Assembly (NCBI GenBank): GCA_018287875.1
Contig: JAGVVL010000025.1
Coordinates: 1,178,001 to 1,242,000 of the forward strand
Length of the DNA stretch: 64,000 bases
Source of the DNA: Nigrospora sphaerica
Lineage: Eukaryota; Ascomycota; Sordariomycetes; Amphisphaeriales; Apiosporaceae
Reading direction: 5' to 3'
Below the pieces are notes generated by a model. The model saw only the letters and a list, made by a program, of their open reading frames with translations. It was not told where the DNA came from and did not search any database. The translations under genes were made by a program, and so were the position numbers. Of this stretch, positions 43,480 to 54,138 are shown in pieces (positions within the stretch are counted from its first letter, which is position 1; every line of letters begins with the position of its first letter).

Positions 43480-44852
43480 TCATTTTTTCCCCGTGTTCCA
43501 GCCAACCACTTGCCGTCGTGCCCAGTCGTTGTCGGTGGGCCCTGGTTCCGCCGTCACGACCACCTCGGTTTCCTTGAGAATCTGGTTCTGGCTGTCGTTG
43601 TCGTCGTCCGAGTCCCGAACTGTCTCCATCATCAGGTCGTCGTCGGGGTTCCTCCACCGCGGGGGCCGTACGTGACCGAGATTAACGGCCCCGGCCCCCT
43701 GCTCGAGCGGCGCCTCCGGCATCACGTTGAATCCCGACCCGGACCGGCCGCTGGGCTTGCCGCTCCCCGCTGGGCCGCTCCTCTCGTCTGTGCTGCCGCC
43801 GAACACGCGGTGGCTGAGCAGGGGCCGGAGGGCCGGCAGCGAGCCAGCGATGAGGCCGATGCCCTCCTCGACAATGGACCACAGCCCGATGGCGCCGGTG
43901 CTGAACATGAATTCCTTCTGGTCGTTGTAGAGCGTCAGGTATCGGAGGCGCACGATTGTGGCACAGCTCGCGCTGTCACGTGCCGTTAGTCACACTGCTG
44001 CGCCGGCATAGGGCAAGGGCGGGGGTTTGGGGACTACGCACAAGGCGGCGAGCCCGAGAATAAGGGCGACGGATATCTTGACGCGGCCCTTCATCTGGAC
44101 CTTCCATAGCAGAAAGGCGGGCACGATGGCCAGCGATAAGTCGGTCACGATGGCGATGGCCGAGAAGAAAAAGCTGACGCTGCTGTTGAGGCTGGGGTTG
44201 CAGACGCCGGGCTTCTCACCCCACAGCGCCTCGATGGGCTTGCACAAATTGCCCACGGACACGTTGAATATGATGGCCCCGATGACGACGAGGCCCACGA
44301 TGCCGTACAGAAACAGTTCGTAGGGGCGGCGGGCGGTCGCGATGCGTAACAGCGTCACGCAAATGCTGCATTTGATGGGCACAGTGCAGCTGGCGTAGAA
44401 GAATTCGGCGACGAAGAAGAGCTGGGATTTCCTTGTCAACGACACGTACAGAGGGGAAGGGAGGCCATCGCCAGGAGAGGGGGGATGCGAGGCTTACCTT
44501 GACGCCCTTCATCATGGTCAAGGGGGGGATGTTCTCGGACATCTGCCCAGAGCCGAGAAAGCAACAGGTGATGACCAAGCCGGCCGTGACGGTGTACAAG
44601 AGCTATTGGGAGAAGCGATATTAGTTTGACACCGTAGAAGGCCAGGGCGGGGTACGAAATACTCACCAAACCGACGCACATGAGCCAGTCGTCGAGACCA
44701 AAAGCCACGACGCGAACCCGCACCCAGATGCGAAGGGCAACGGTGAACCAACTGAGGGCCAGCAACACACAAGTCACATAAAGCGACGTCACCCCGTCAC
44801 CAGCCGGTGGTATCGTCGGCGCCTCCATGAAGTTCGGACTTGAGGTGGCCAT
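43480..44852 (-). CDS. rhodopsin-domain (PTH11-like) seven-helix membrane protein
   Basis: Four exons: 44852-44667, 44602-44498, 44421-44042, 43972-43480 (387 residues). The introns (64, 76, 69 nt) use GTGAGT/AACTAAT/ATAG, GTAAGC/TTGAC/CCAG and GTGCGT/CTAAC/ACAG, and all phases fit. Helix 1 is SLYVTCVLLALSWFTVALRIWVRV followed by FGLDDWLM, the hallmark of the fungal rhodopsin-like integral membrane family. Later helices include LLYTVTAGLVIT, LFFVAEFFYASCTVPIKCSI (K-x-S-I-C-x-T-L-L-R-I type), LFLYGIVGLVVIGAIIFNVS, AIAIVTDLSLAIVPAFLLWK and GLAAFASCATIVRLRYL. The conserved loop CKPIEALWG is present. The C-terminal tail is hydrophilic and acidic. No N-terminal CFEM domain. Members are surface sensors of host, nutrient or stress cues. 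The ligand is unknown. Confidence 0.9.
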
Positions 44853-47641
44853 GCTGGCGTACGCACCACGGCGTCGCAGGCAAATTTTGCCGGCAAGGGG
44901 GAAAGGGCGTAAGGAAGAGTGTTTTCCAAACGAGACGAACGAGAGGTTGGCTAGGAGTCCGAGGAAACGCTCCCTACACGAGGAATTACACCCTACACGA
45001 AGGAAGCCCCGGACGGGATGGCGGCAGACGGGACCATCAGATATTGCCAGAGAAAGCAGGAAACAGACTTGACAGGAGCTTAATAATGACGATCTGGTCG
45101 CTGCTCAGTCGCACACGAATGGAGAGCCCCAACTACCTCGCTAAAAGCAGAAGAAATGGGAAACGAATGGGCGGCAGAGTCGCGGCGGCCCCATGAAGAG
45201 CGGCGCTAGAGTCCGCGGCCCCAGGGGGACGGTTAACTCGTATGGAGTGTATCCATTCGGTCCGTTCAATAGCATGCCATGTAGTGTAGCAGGACCCTTG
45301 GGTGAGGGAACCACCAGCACGCTCGATTAGTTGCAGGCATGGCAGAAAAGCAGCCGCGGAGTCCCTCGCTGATCGACGCGGATTACGGAGCTGGCATCAC
45401 TCGGAAACACACAGCCGTGGAGCGGACGGCCGAGACCAGTCCTTTCCGGGAGCTGAATGCGCGGGTACAAGCACCCGCCGTAAAAAGGAATGCGCAGTGG
45501 CTAGCTGGGGGCTCGTAGGATCCAATGGGGCTCTGGGCGTCACACGCCGGGGTCATACGCTGCTCACTGTCTGTCGAAAGGACACACAGTAACGAGTGCG
45601 ATATAAGTCGATGGGGACTGTGGTCTGACATTCAGGACACAACGGCTGCTCGTGTGTCAATCCTCTGTCTAGCGGACGCGTGGTTGATTCAGTAGCGTTG
45701 GCGACCAAGCCCAAAAGGCCAGGAACGGGGGAAAAGACTGGAGCCGCGGGAGGGTTAGTCTTTGGTTCTGCCTGGCGTGAAGTTGGATATATCCCCGCCC
45801 GTCCCACATGAAATTCTTTTGATAATTTGTGCTGCTAAGCGAGGGCGCCGGGGATGGGTGGGTGGGATCTGCTTTCGCTACGTAAGGGGCGTTTCCCGGC
45901 CGGCAGTTGGCAGTTGCCGCCGCAGAAGAGCGCGAGCCTCTTAGCCTCCCCTTGTTTCTTTCTTTTGTTCTCCCCTCCTCTTACTTTGTCGGGGCGCTGG
46001 GGATATATGCTCCACGAGTCAACCTCGGGGAGCCTCCCGGCTTTCCCCCGGCCCCTCCCTCTCTGCCTCGGCCACTCGGCGCACTGACGGAGGGGTCGAT
46101 CCGGGCTTCCATGGCTTGTTCGACGGGCGGGCAGACGGGATGGACGCTGCCCAGCTTGCCACTAGACTGGCATTTTTTATTCTGGTTGGGTTGCCAAGTT
46201 GACAGCTGATTTGTCGCTCTGCGACTGCCGTACCAGGGGAGGCCAGGATGTCGGCGATCCCGGGCTACGACCGTGGCCTGCCTGCCCATCTGTGGTTGGC
46301 GGTAACACTGCGGCATCCGTACCAGCAACATGGGGTCGAGCCATGCCGGGAAGGGGGCGAGAGCCGAGCTCTTGCGAGCCTTGCAGGCCCTGGTCCTCGG
46401 CCGCGGTCGTTATGGTGGTCACAGGCAGGGCCAGACCCGCCGCCCGGCGCTTCTCCCGGCGAGGGGCGTCGGAGTCAGCACCCTTCTTGTCGCATGTCGC
46501 ATGAGGATGGGTGGTACGGGTAGCCAACCACAGCATTGCGGCGGCCTGGCAGGGCCGTCCCGTCTGAGCATTCGCTGAGTAAAGTCCTGTACGGTGTGGC
46601 TCGACCCACGTGGAAGAGGATCATCAATTCCACATGGCGGAGGCTGAACGTCAGGATGCAAATCGATAATTCGGGCGAACCCGGGCGCCCTTCTCGTTGG
46701 CTACCAGCCCGTAAGTGGCGAGAGCATCAAGGAGGTCGGCCTGCGAGCAAAGTGTGCAATATACACGGTGGTTTTCGCTAGCCACCTTCCCTTGCTTCCA
46801 CCTGTGGCAGCCTTCCGAGGCGGCCCAGTCGGCAATCTTTTCCTCTCTCTGCTTGGGTGGCGGTCTGAACGTTAAGCCTCCCCCTCCCCCAAAACAGAAC
46901 CCCCTGGGCCCCACCGTGGTAACCCTAGCGGCTGGCCCTGCCGACCCGCACACCTGAGGTCAAAAGCATGTTTCTTTTCAGGGCTCGCTTCCATGGGCCG
47001 ACCACGTGGAGAGGACAACCAGGGAAACCCAATGCGTGGGAAAGAGCACACATGCGCCGGCAATTGCGCCATTGGGGGTTGCAGCCGCACCGCATCCCAT
47101 GCGTGCTTCGGTACATGGAAGCTGGACTGGACCCTGAAGACACGGATGAAAACCGTCAGCGCTAAGGGACCGTAGCTTTACAGCTCGAAGTGCTAGTCGC
47201 TCTTGTCATGGCGAAGCAGCGGCCGACTAGACATTAAACGGGTAGGACGGTGTCCTTTGGTGGTCTATCGTCTACGCAGCGGGAACAGAAGGAGGCGCTA
47301 CCGACGGGAAGGGTCCCCACGCGGACCCCCATTTCTGGGCACTCGTCCTATCGCCCCCAAGCACGCGCCATCTTTTGGGCTACCGGCCCTGGAGATCGCA
47401 GGGTGGCACAATGAGGGGTCGTCTGTCTATTTGTGCCTGCACTCTGTCCCTGTGGGCTGGACCTCTGTCCTCATGCGGGTTTGTATCCCGCTTGTCCCTA
47501 CAGGCTTGCTGTCCTCAAGGAAGCCCCTGGATGGTGTAGTTCTGTTCCCATTAATACCCGACCCGTCCCCCTCCACGGCGGGGTGGCCATCGTCCCGGGC
47601 CTGTTGTATTAGCTAGCATCCTCGCGTCTCTCCTCTTCACC
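44853..47641. other. gene-poor region
   Basis: About 2.8 kb between divergently oriented genes. Only shadow ORFs. No recognisable domain, RNA gene or repeat ends. Nothing more can be supported. Confidence 0.4.
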
Positions 47642-48675
47642 ATGGCCGAATTTCAGATCCAAGACAGCGACTTCAGCGGCCTCCAGGGCAAGGTCGTCAT
47701 CGTCACCGGTAAGAAGATGCCGCCACGGCCGCCGATGTGCCGATGCGCCCACTGACACGGCCCTCTCCCGCAGGCGGCTCCTCGGGCATCGGCTTGAGCA
47801 CGGTGGTGCTGCTGCTGGCCCAGGGCGCCACCGTCGTCAACGGCGACGTGCAGGCGCCGGCCGAGACGCCGGCCGGCAACTACACGTACGTGCCGACCGA
47901 TGTGGCCAAGTGGGCCGACCTCGTGGCCCTGTTCAAGCAGGCCAAGGCCGCCCACGGCCACATCGACCACGTCTTCTGCAACGCCGGCATCGGCCCGCGC
48001 GCCGACTACCTGGCCACCGACGTCGACGCCCACGGCGACCTCAAGGAGCCCACCTATGCCCTGCTCGACATCGGCCTGCGCGGCCTCATGAACACGGCCA
48101 CCCTCGCCGTCCACCATATGCGCGACCAGCCCGAAGGCCGCAGCATCGTCATCATGGGCTCGACCACGGGCCTGCAACCCCTGCGCGCCATCGATTATTG
48201 TGAGTAGAGCCCTCCCCCTTCCCCGGACGGTCCCCGGGTTCCCCCACGCGAGGCGGCGACGGCACGCTGACCCGGACGTGTTCCCGCTCCAGCGACGGCC
48301 AAGCACGGCGTCATCGGCTTCGGCCGCGGCCTCGTGGCCCTGCTCAACGCGGCCAAGCTGCCCATCCGCGTCAACACGCTGGCGCCGTCGTGGACCGACA
48401 GCAACGTGCTGCCGCACCTCAAGGCGGGCCTCGAGGCCGTCGGGGTCGAGTGCCAGCCCGCCTCGGACGTGGCCCGCGCCGCCGCCCTGCTCATGGCCGA
48501 CGGCGCGCGCCACGGCCACCTGATCCACGTCAGCCGCGGCCGCTACCAGGAGATCGACCACTCCGTGCTCCTGCCTGCCTTCGACCGCATCCGCGGCGAC
48601 TACCCCCTCGAGGACGAAGTGCTCGAGCGCTTGACCGCCCTGCAGGCCGCCCAGCCGGCCGCCCCGGCTTCTTAA
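47642..48675 (+). CDS. short-chain dehydrogenase/reductase
   Basis: Three exons: 47642-47708, 47774-48199, 48293-48675 (291 residues). The start is CACCATGG. Introns of 65 and 93 nt begin GTAAGA and GTGAGT and end GCAG and CCAG. Splicing creates the cofactor motif VTGGSSGIG (residues ~22-29) and the active-site block IDYSTAKHG. NAG is at FCNAGIG, and the catalytic Ser at IMGSTTG, so N-S-Y-K are all present. The sequence best resembles the fungal 15-hydroxyprostaglandin-dehydrogenase-like SDR group, which uses NAD(P). It lacks a signal peptide. The last 40 residues are Leu/Ala-rich and variable. The substrate is unknown. Confidence 0.92.
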
Positions 48676-49675
48676 GGAGGGGAGCAGAGGGGCCCGACGG
48701 CGGCCTCTGCGAAAAGGATCGCCGCGCAGATCCCCGAGAACTTGATACCCCCGCCTCGGCGTGAAAGACGGTGCCCCAAAAGTGGCACACCGCTTCCCCC
48801 CGGCAGCGCTGCGCCGTCAGCTGGGCCCCTGATGCTCTTCGCCGGATGGACTCCCATAATTTATTGGTGGTAGACGGTGCAACTAGTACCAACACGCTTC
48901 TCCAGCGAGGTCACGGGTCTTTTCGGGCAGCAGTATGTAACGACCGTAACGACAGCTGGAGAAAAATATAGTATACCATCTAGTCTCTAGGATCCACCCA
49001 TGTATATTTTTGACTAGGTCGTTAAATGCGTATCCAATCAGACCCAGAATCCATTACCGTGGCTCGACTCTTACAAGGTGTTCATATCGGTGGGAAGGTT
49101 GCGAATTTTATACGGCCCACCATTCATTGCTCGATGCCTCTTGCCGGTGTAAAATGCGTGGCCAAAAAAGAGCTGAGACTGAGTCCAGCCTTCCAAGACG
49201 TTAGAATTACCATACCAAGTCCATTTGTGGTCATGGGTCGTGTCAGATAAGTTAAAAAATAGTCATCCAAAGGCCAATCTTCTGGATAGGCGGGCATGCT
49301 CGCTTGTTGTGGCAATATGAGGCTATCACCAGATTCGCCTGTCAGGCCACGTGAGAAGCTACGGGGACCTGCTGTAGCCCCTGTGGAGCATGTGGGGAGC
49401 AATCCCCAGCTACGAGTATATAGACTACCATCTCTGGCTCTTTCTTTTGTCCTTTCTAATGGATGACCTTGAACCTTTCGCCTGCCACGCCTCCTCCTGT
49501 GCGACAGTTATGAGCCCGGATTGCATGTCCACCTCTACTTCTCAGAGAGACGTTACGTAGGACGCTTAAGGAGCGTGGCAGTCACCTTCAATCTTCCTTT
49601 CTCACTGTGTAACTAATTTGTCCATCTCTTTCCAATCCCCCAGCAGGTCAGCTAGCCCAACAAGCTACGTTAACT
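48676..49675. other. intergenic, leading into a copia remnant
   Basis: No gene supported. The sequence turns AT-richer after 48880. The last 200 bp may be the leader or LTR remnant of the copia element, but I cannot define an end. Confidence 0.4.
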
Positions 49676-50851
49676 ATGGCCGACTCCAGGATCTAACGGG
49701 TCGCTCTAGTCACAAAGTACGACTGGCCTGAGTGATATAACGAGCTCCGCATAGCCGCTAAGGAAAGACGCATCTAGAAATACATTGATCCTGGAGCCCC
49801 GTCCTCCGAATACCTCACCGATCCTCCAGAGATGCCTAGCTATAGAGCTCCTCCAGAGAGCGCGTCGGAGGATACGAAAGCTCTTAGCGCAGCAGACCGC
49901 ACCTTCACACGCGAACTCAGGACCTACTCAGCTAAGGTTAACGACTGGAACGCTCTTCAGCAACACTACCTCGCTATTAGCGAGTGTGTGAAGAGCACTG
50001 TTAAGAAGGTGTATCTCTAGGCTACTCACAGCCGAATCGACGAAAACCCAAACACGACAAAGTCGCTTTAGCTCCTTGCGGATGTTCTAAAGCGACTTTG
50101 TCGTGTTTGGCTTTTCGTCGATTCGGATGTGAGCGGCCCAGAGATACTCCTTCTTGACGGTGCTCTTCTCTAGGGGAGGCCGGGTCTTCGGCCTTTAGCA
50201 TCAGAGGCACCGGCACATTCAGACCTCAGCCCTATACACACACGAGCCGAACGGAGGCCCTGAGAGAGCTGGTTAGGAGATAATCGTTCGATCCCCGAAG
50301 ATGCTATCGCATGCCAGCCTCCTTGAGGTGCTATGGCCGGCGTCAACCACCGCTGCAACGAAGCTCATCAACATGAGCCCAGCTCAGTCGCAGCGCCTCC
50401 GAAGCCCTAATGAGGTGCTAGACGAATGGTTTTCTCTTAATTGGAAGCACTACAGCCCTCGGGAGCTGCGAGAGGCTCAGGCAGACCTCGGACCGGACTG
50501 GGGCGGCATATACGTCTTCGAGTGCAAGGCTTTCGCCCTTCACCAAAGACGCGCTGCTGGGGCAGACCGTAGAGCGTTCAAGGTTCAAACAGGGCACAGA
50601 TGGGATATCTGGTTCGACTTCTTCCCTATATAACCATGCTCGTTGGACACAGGGCAAAGTACGGCCAAACCCATGACGGCAAGTACATCGGGTTAAGACA
50701 ATTACAAAAACAGAAGATACCGAGACTCTAGAAACAGCAATACCGGCCCTTGAACCCCCAGGAATCGCAGTGGAGTACGGAACCCCCAAGATGCCCACGC
50801 CGGCACAGGAGGAAAAAGACAACACCGACAAAAAAAAGAGATAGACCTCGT
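49676..50851 (+). mobile_element. rearranged Ty1/copia retrotransposon remnant
   Basis: From an ATG at 49676 the plus strand reads a copia-type Gag: MADSRI, then TKYDWPE, ELRIAAKERRI, KYIDPGAPSSEYLTDPPEMP and ADRTFTRELRTYSAKVNDWN. TAG/TGA stops sit at Trp and Gln positions. After the inverted repeat (49990-50168) comes the C-terminal part of a copia integrase: KMLSHASLLEVLWPASTTAA, TKLINMSPAQSQRLRSPNEV, then WGGIYVFECKAFALHQRR. An acidic linker follows (EDTETLETAIPALEPPGIAV) and ends near 50851. Protease, most of the integrase core, RT and RNase H are missing. The remnant stops about 20 bp from a tRNA gene. Confidence 0.8.
49990..50168. repeat. long inverted repeat (82-nt arms, 15-nt spacer) in the copia remnant
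   Basis: Left arm 49990-50071 and right arm 50087-50168. The inner 39 bp (CGAATCGACGAAAA ... AAAGTCGCTTTAG) differ at one base. The outer 43 bp differ at several, mostly transitions, with the left arm carrying the T/A state. The transcript would form a strong hairpin. Confidence 0.93.
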
Positions 50852-50864
50852 GGTCAAAAACCGC

Positions 50865-50869
50865 AAAAA
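50865..50869 (-). terminator. RNA polymerase III terminator of the tRNA
   Basis: TTTTT on the minus strand, four bases after the discriminator base of the tRNA. Confidence 0.8.
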
Positions 50870-50873
50870 TGTG

Positions 50874-50954
50874 TGGAGAAGCTGGGAATCGAACCCAGAA
50901 CCTTTTCCATGCGAAGCATGCTAAGGAAACGTCATACCACTAGACCACATCCCC
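50874..50954 (-). tRNA. tRNA-Ala (AGC) with a 9-nt intron
   Basis: Minus strand, 81 nt. The acceptor stem GGGGATG/CTTCTCC has one T-T mismatch at 6-67 and the G3-U70 wobble that identifies alanine tRNAs. The D arm contains GGTCTAGTGGTATGAC. The anticodon stem TTTCC/GGAAA encloses a 16-nt loop that reads TTAGCA, TGCTTCGCA, T. Removing nine bases after position 37 leaves a standard TTAGCAT loop with anticodon AGC. The variable loop is AGGTT and the T arm is CTGGG-TTCGATT-CCCAG. The discriminator is A and no CCA is encoded. Confidence 0.9.
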
Positions 50955-51594
50955 TGTTCTTGTAAAGCCGACGACTTATTGACGTCTGTGTTCGTCGTCG
51001 GCGCTTACTGGAGCGGGCTAGACTCGCCATAATCGCCTCGCATCCTTTTGAGGGCGTCGTCGGATGTTTTGTCTGCTTGGGGACGCTGAATGGGTGGGCG
51101 ACGAGATCGGTGATGAGCGGGTCAAAGCTACGTTGGGTAGGGGCCGTAAGGAGACACACAGGGCACGGAGTGATGGCAGGGCAGATGACGTTTCGAAAGC
51201 CCGGGGTCTGTGTTGACATGCATTTCGATCCGTCTGTTTCGTTTCCTAGGCACAGATCACCTAGGAAGCAGCGAGAGTCATGTCCTTGTGCCCACTATGT
51301 CTGGGTGGCGCGAGGGTTGACGAGCCTACCGTCGGTGACAAGCTCGTTAAAAGAATCGGCGGTAAAGCGCAGGCCTAGTGACCAACGGGTCGAGCATGCT
51401 ATTTCTGTGAATGGGCCCCAGAGTCGAGAGGCCGCATTGCCCCTATGTAGGCACGTAAATAACGTGATAGTCAGATATATATATATGTCGTATAATCGTG
51501 TTTCCCGCCGCTATGCCTCCTCCCACCCCCAGTCGCGCTGTGGCAAAGCGAAGACTCGACCCGCCAAAGGTCCGCGACCGTCTTGAAGATAGGT
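50955..51594. other. intergenic
   Basis: The tRNA 5' flank and the APP1 3' flank. A (TA)n-like run lies at 51474-51487. No gene supported. Confidence 0.5.
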
Positions 51595-54138
51595 CTAAAT
51601 CATCTGAGCAAAGCCGCCCTTTCCTCTCCCGTCCTTCAACCCCATTTCGGCGAGCGAGAAATTCACAATGCCAACGGCCTCCTGTATGACGTCTTCGCCG
51701 CGGCGCCACGTGTACAGGGCAACGCCCCGTCCATCAAGCGTCTCGTGCGCCCGCTGGAGGCGACGACGCCACAGGTCCAGCTTCTTGTTGACGGGACCGC
51801 TCGAGGGGCTCCCGCTCGAAGACGCCAGGCTGTACGTAGAGCGACCGGAGTTGGTGCGCCTGTGGCCGCGAGGCGGGAAGCCGGGCGGCGGCAAGGGTTC
51901 GAGGTCCTCGATTTCTAGTTCGTGGAGGCTGGGCGTGCTTCGGCGCTTCGCACTCGTGAGATGCGGGCTAAGCGATAGCATGCTGGGAGTGCCGCGCCGT
52001 CGTGGCGGGGGCGGGGGCGGGACAGAGCCCCTGGAGCTGGCCGACATTGCGTCGTCGATAGACTGGCCCTGGCCAAGAGCTGTAGGAGACGATACCTGAA
52101 CTTGTGCCAATGGGTGCTGTGCCGCTGCGCCGGGTTTGCGTGATGCCGGCGGGGGCGGTGGTTTCTTGTCGCCCGCCAAACTGCCCGATTTCTTGGTATT
52201 CAAGGCCGGCGAGGACGCAGAGCCTTGAAGAGCAGTTGGCTTCGTAGGCCGTGGGGGCGGTGCCTTACGGCCCTCACGATCCAGTGGCTTCTGTGGCACC
52301 TGATCCAGTCTCATGTCGGCAAGGTGTCTTGTCTCGCTCAAGGGCACTAGAGGCGCCGGGTCCTCGGAGAAGTCAATTAGATCCCCCGTGGGCGGCCCCA
52401 TCGAACGCGGTCGGTCCGACGCCGCCCTGGGAGGCATTCTTGGCTTGGCCGAGTCGTCGCTGGAGTTAGCCCGAGACAGCGAGCCAGGCCGGGGAGCGGT
52501 TCCGGTTCGCTGGCTACGGCTGCTGCTCGCGTCGGGGGCCGAGTCGAAATAGCCCGTCTGCTCTGGTGTCGTGACGTCTCGGATGAAGATGGCGGCAATG
52601 CGACCGGGGTGCGACACGGCGATATCTGTATACACCTCCAGATCGGCTTCGCCGCTGTCGCCGACCAAAAGGAACTTGCGCTCAGGAAAATCCCTCATGA
52701 TCTTCTCGAGCGTGCCCTTCTTGCGCTCCGCCACGGGCTCGAAGATGCCCTGGAGCATACCGCTGTACTGCTTCAGATGTATTGAGCCTGGCGGCAGGTT
52801 GGCCGATTTGAAGTAACTGGCGATGACAGGGAAGAGTTGCCAGGGGCTGTTGGAACAGTAGTGTAAGGAAACGCCCATGTCATGCAACTTGCCGTACCAT
52901 TCCTTGACGCCGGGAACAGTCAGGTCTCCCAGGTCGCGGACAAACGTGTTCCGGAATATTTCCTTGGCGCCAACGCTGATGTTGGAATGTTTAATCGTGT
53001 CGTCGATATCGCTGATCAGGCTGACGCCCTTGGGCTCGAGTATCTGTACCGGCTCGGTAACGGACAAGTCCTCATTTGCCAGCACCCTGATGTGGGTGGG
53101 GACAAAGTCCAAGGCCGCTCTCATGATGAAGTGTCCCGAGTCGTTCGTTTCCACAGTCCGAGACTGCGACGTCACGTCATTGTAGAAGAACACGGTTATG
53201 GGCAGCTGCACCAGGGGGTTCGTCATGAAAGGGCCCAGACGCGCCATCATGTTTGCGTTGGAAATAGCGAGCTCGGCCTCGTTCAGCTCCGTGCTCGTGG
53301 GCGTGTTACTGCTTCGGACGCCGCCCAAGACGGGCGATCCGGGAGCAGAGGCTGGCGATACGGTGCCACTCATGTCGGCGCTCCGCCGGCGGCGGTGGTG
53401 GACCCCGCCCACCTCGTCCTCGGAATCATAGTCCCGGGGAGGCTCGCTGTAGCCGCCCTTCTGGGCAATCTCTTTCTCGCCCATGCCTCTCTGCTCGATC
53501 TCTTTGGCTTTCTGGGCGATGCGCTGCTGCTCGCGCTCCTCCTCATGCTGCTGGTGAAGGGTAGCCAGTGACGGCTCGGCATTCGGCTGCTGGACTTTGG
53601 GCAAGGGGACACCGCTGAGTTGCCTCGCCAGGCCGATCAGCAATCGGTTCCTCCTTGTCATCGGGCCCTTCTGAGGGTTGTATATCCACCCCCGAACATC
53701 CACGTCCACTATGGCCTTCTCGTCCTCGTGCCGCGCCCACTCATGTCTCCAGTACTCCTCTTCGTCCATGTCCACGGCCGACGGGGGCAGCCCGGTAGGG
53801 CTGTCGGAGTCGTGCATCTGGCCCTTGACGTGCCTCTTCGCGTAAGAAGGGAAAAGCACCATCTGCTCGTTCCCCTTGGTGATGATCCTCACATCGGGGA
53901 AAGAATCGGGAATGGTGATCCTGGCGGCCTCGGAGTAATCGGCCTGGTTCGTCCTCGATTGGTTGTACGACTCCCTGAGGTCGCTCACCGCCGAAGCCCC
54001 GGCGTTGTAGACCCTGCCGGCTATGGCAGCGAGCTTCCTCCTCCGCCCACCCCGCTCTCTCCCGCCCTCGGCGTCATTTTCCCCGGCTCCAGCGGAGACG
54101 CCGAAGCTGTTGCCGTAGCCTGACAGGTAGGACGACAT
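51595..54138 (-). CDS. APP1: App1-type phosphatidate phosphatase
   Basis: A single large exon. The first in-frame ATG is 54138 (GSMSSYLSGYG; 847 residues), and I use it. The frame is open past 54483 with Arg-rich, protein-like sequence, so an upstream exon is possible. The N-terminal region (GRRRKLAAIAGRVY, PDVRIITKGNEQMVLFPSYA, VDVRGWIYNPQKGPMTRRNR) matches fungal App1. The catalytic domain has the HAD-like DxDxT motif in SLISDIDDTIKHS (residues ~377-381), then FRNTFVRDL, VSLHYCSNSPWQLFPVIASY, GSIHLKQYSG and FLLVGDSGEADLEVY. The C-terminus has Pro-rich SH3-binding-like tracts (APPPRPTKPTA, KKPPPPPASRKP, VPPPPPPRRRGTP). Yeast App1 removes phosphate from phosphatidate (Mg2+-dependent) at cortical actin patches during endocytosis. 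Confidence 0.9.
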   Translation of the reverse strand: MSSYLSGYGNSFGVSAGAGENDAEGGRERGGRRRKLAAIAGRVYNAGASAVSDLRESYNQSRTNQADYSEAARITIPDSFPDVRIITKGNEQMVLFPSYAKRHVKGQMHDSDSPTGLPPSAVDMDEEEYWRHEWARHEDEKAIVDVDVRGWIYNPQKGPMTRRNRLLIGLARQLSGVPLPKVQQPNAEPSLATLHQQHEEEREQQRIAQKAKEIEQRGMGEKEIAQKGGYSEPPRDYDSEDEVGGVHHRRRRSADMSGTVSPASAPGSPVLGGVRSSNTPTSTELNEAELAISNANMMARLGPFMTNPLVQLPITVFFYNDVTSQSRTVETNDSGHFIMRAALDFVPTHIRVLANEDLSVTEPVQILEPKGVSLISDIDDTIKHSNISVGAKEIFRNTFVRDLGDLTVPGVKEWYGKLHDMGVSLHYCSNSPWQLFPVIASYFKSANLPPGSIHLKQYSGMLQGIFEPVAERKKGTLEKIMRDFPERKFLLVGDSGEADLEVYTDIAVSHPGRIAAIFIRDVTTPEQTGYFDSAPDASSSRSQRTGTAPRPGSLSRANSSDDSAKPRMPPRAASDRPRSMGPPTGDLIDFSEDPAPLVPLSETRHLADMRLDQVPQKPLDREGRKAPPPRPTKPTALQGSASSPALNTKKSGSLAGDKKPPPPPASRKPGAAAQHPLAQVQVSSPTALGQGQSIDDAMSASSRGSVPPPPPPRRRGTPSMLSLSPHLTSAKRRSTPSLHELEIEDLEPLPPPGFPPRGHRRTNSGRSTYSLASSSGSPSSGPVNKKLDLWRRRLQRAHETLDGRGVALYTWRRGEDVIQEAVGIVNFSLAEMGLKDGRGKGGFAQMI

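Noticed and set aside
50749..50965. ORF running through the copia tail and the tRNA gene
   Set aside because: It crosses a structured tRNA gene on the other strand. The 5' part is the copia linker and the rest is meaningless.
52882..53571. 229-codon plus-strand ORF inside APP1
   Set aside because: Antisense shadow of the phosphatase gene, with no recognisable domain.
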